Shown here: in pieces, positions 5,053-5,589 of the stretch | Layout: every line of letters starts with the position of its first letter | Position numbering within the stretch: position 1 is the first letter of the stretch | NCBI GenBank assembly: GCA_024278565.1 | Contig: JAJRSY010000308.1 | Location: 1-5,589, forward strand | DNA: 5,589 nucleotides | Source of the DNA: Bacteroidota bacterium | GTDB taxonomy: Bacteria > Bacteroidota > Bacteroidia > Flavobacteriales > Flavobacteriaceae | Reading direction: 5' to 3' | Program-made: the position numbers and the translations under genes | The notes under the pieces: model-generated | Database searches by the model: none | What the model was told of the DNA's origin: nothing | The model's input: the letters and a program-made list of their open reading frames with translations, nothing else

Positions 5053-5406
5053 ATGGCTATAATAATAACAGATGAATGCATCAATTGCGGGGCCTGTGAG
5101 CCTGAATGTCCGAATACCGCAATTTATGAAGGGGCCGATGAGTGGCGTTATAGCGATGGTACTTCTTTAAAAGGAGATGTAGTGCTCCCTGACGGAAAAT
5201 CGGTAAATGCCGATGAAGTTCAAGAGCCTGTAAGTGACGAGCTTTATTATATTTCATCCGATAAGTGTACTGAGTGCATGGGGTTTCATGAAGAACCGCA
5301 GTGTGCGGCAGTATGCCCTGTTGATTGCTGTATTCCTGATGAGGACCATGCTGAATCTGAAGAAACCTTGTTGGGCAAGCAGAAGTTTATGCACCCCGAC
5401 GGGTAG
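5053..5406 (+). CDS. 2[4Fe-4S] ferredoxin (Allochromatium-type dicluster)
   Basis: This 117-residue soluble electron carrier has two cluster motifs. The first is CINCGACEPECP (Cys 9, 12, 15, 19). The second is CTECMGFHEEPQCAAVCP (Cys 72, 75, 84, 88), with eight residues between its second and third cysteines instead of two. That enlarged loop is a hallmark of the Allochromatium vinosum type, which tends to have very low and unequal cluster potentials. By family precedent each cluster takes three cysteines from one motif and one from the other (19 or 88). Two further cysteines, 92 and 93, follow directly. About 50 mostly acidic and polar residues (20-71, including EWRYSDGTSLKGDVVLPDGK) separate the motifs, longer than in minimal bacterial ferredoxins. 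ATG 5053 is preceded by AAAGAAAA without a Shine-Dalgarno site. The gene is divergent from the acyl-CoA reductase; its redox partner cannot be told from sequence. Confidence 0.95.
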   Translation: MAIIITDECINCGACEPECPNTAIYEGADEWRYSDGTSLKGDVVLPDGKSVNADEVQEPVSDELYYISSDKCTECMGFHEEPQCAAVCPVDCCIPDEDHAESEETLLGKQKFMHPDG

Positions 5407-5508
5407 GGGAGAAAGGTCCCTCTGCCTGCGGCATCTCCCCCAAGGGGAGAAAAGGCCCCTCTGCCTGCGGCATCTCCCCGCCTGTCCGCCTCTGGAGGAA
5501 AGGGGAGA
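5406..5508. repeat. Array of palindromic GGGGAGA/TCTCCCC repeats
   Basis: Two near-identical units of 35 and 36 bp (5406-5440 and 5444-5479) each begin GGGGAGA, end TCTCCCC and contain an inner hairpin TGCC-TGC-GGCA. A third GGGGAGA (5502-5508) follows, and between them lies a GCCTGTCCG segment (5480-5488) shared with the palindrome inside the transposase. The first unit starts at the last G of the ferredoxin stop codon. The units can form stable stems on either strand and lie between two convergent genes, so they may act as transcript ends. They resemble the GC-rich intergenic repeats I recall from flavobacterial genomes; this was not searched. Confidence 0.8.
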
Positions 5509-5539
5509 GTTTAAGCGTTTCTTTTTATCTGAAGACCGG

Positions 5540-5589
5540 TCAGTTTTTTTTCTTCTTCTTAACCCAGGCCTTGTACGCTTCTGTTTCTA
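5540..5589 (-). CDS. C-terminal end of an unidentified minus-strand gene (partial)
   Basis: An open minus-strand frame enters from the right edge and reads ETEAYKAWVKKKKKN before TGA at 5540-5542. Basic lysine-rich tails like this are common at true protein C-termini, and the arrangement would make the gene convergent with the ferredoxin gene, separated by the repeat array. Only 15 codons are visible, so neither the family nor the reality of the gene is certain. Confidence 0.45.
   Translation of the reverse strand, partial: ETEAYKAWVKKKKKN

Noticed and set aside
5406..5508. Possible CRISPR array
   Set aside because: There are only two full units, separated by 3 bp with no unique spacers, and no cas genes are present; these are palindromic repeats.
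5529..5551. Possible intrinsic terminator: CTGA/TCAG arms followed by T8
   Set aside because: The stem is only 4 bp, and the T run coincides with the lysine codons of a probable minus-strand gene end.
1..5589. tRNA, rRNA or known riboswitch
   Set aside because: No cloverleaf, rRNA-like or aptamer-like sequence was recognised on either strand.

Overview
The window looks like chromosomal DNA from a flavobacterium (Bacteroidota, probably Flavobacteriaceae). It is AT-rich, start codons are preceded by A-rich stretches rather than clear Shine-Dalgarno sites, and two promoter boxes match the Bacteroidota -10 consensus TAnnTTTG. The protein set also fits: a DUF937 protein, short SerA, SerC, a LuxC-type acyl-CoA reductase and a 2[4Fe-4S] ferredoxin. 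I assigned this by reading alone; no database search was run.

Layout from left to right. (1) 17-857 is IS1-family material. A full-length but broken IS (17-769, transposase on the minus strand) sits next to, or inside, the first 88 bp of a second, diverged IS1-family copy (770-857). The intact-length transposase has one base too few in an A run and a 21-bp palindromic repeat inserted in frame. (2) 862-4900 holds four minus-strand genes, transcribed right to left in the order acyl-CoA reductase, serC, serA, DUF937, with gaps of 69, 83 and 176 bp. (3) 4901-5052 is a divergent intergenic region containing a near-palindrome that supplies a -10 box on each strand. (4) 5053-5406 is a plus-strand ferredoxin gene. 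(5) 5406-5508 is a small array of palindromic repeats beginning inside the ferredoxin stop codon. (6) 5540-5589 is the lysine-rich C-terminal end of a minus-strand gene that runs out of the window.

Function. SerA and SerC give two consecutive steps of phosphorylated serine synthesis (3-phosphoglycerate to phosphohydroxypyruvate to phosphoserine); the phosphatase SerB is not here. SerC can also serve pyridoxal phosphate synthesis. The ferredoxin and the acyl-CoA reductase are divergently arranged and probably share a promoter region. Whether they are functionally linked to each other or to serine synthesis cannot be read from sequence. The most unusual signals are the overlapping two-strand promoter, the palindrome inserted in the transposase just downstream of a slippery A run, the IS1-in-IS1 junction and the repeat array. 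I did not find clear evidence of a new defence or mobile system.
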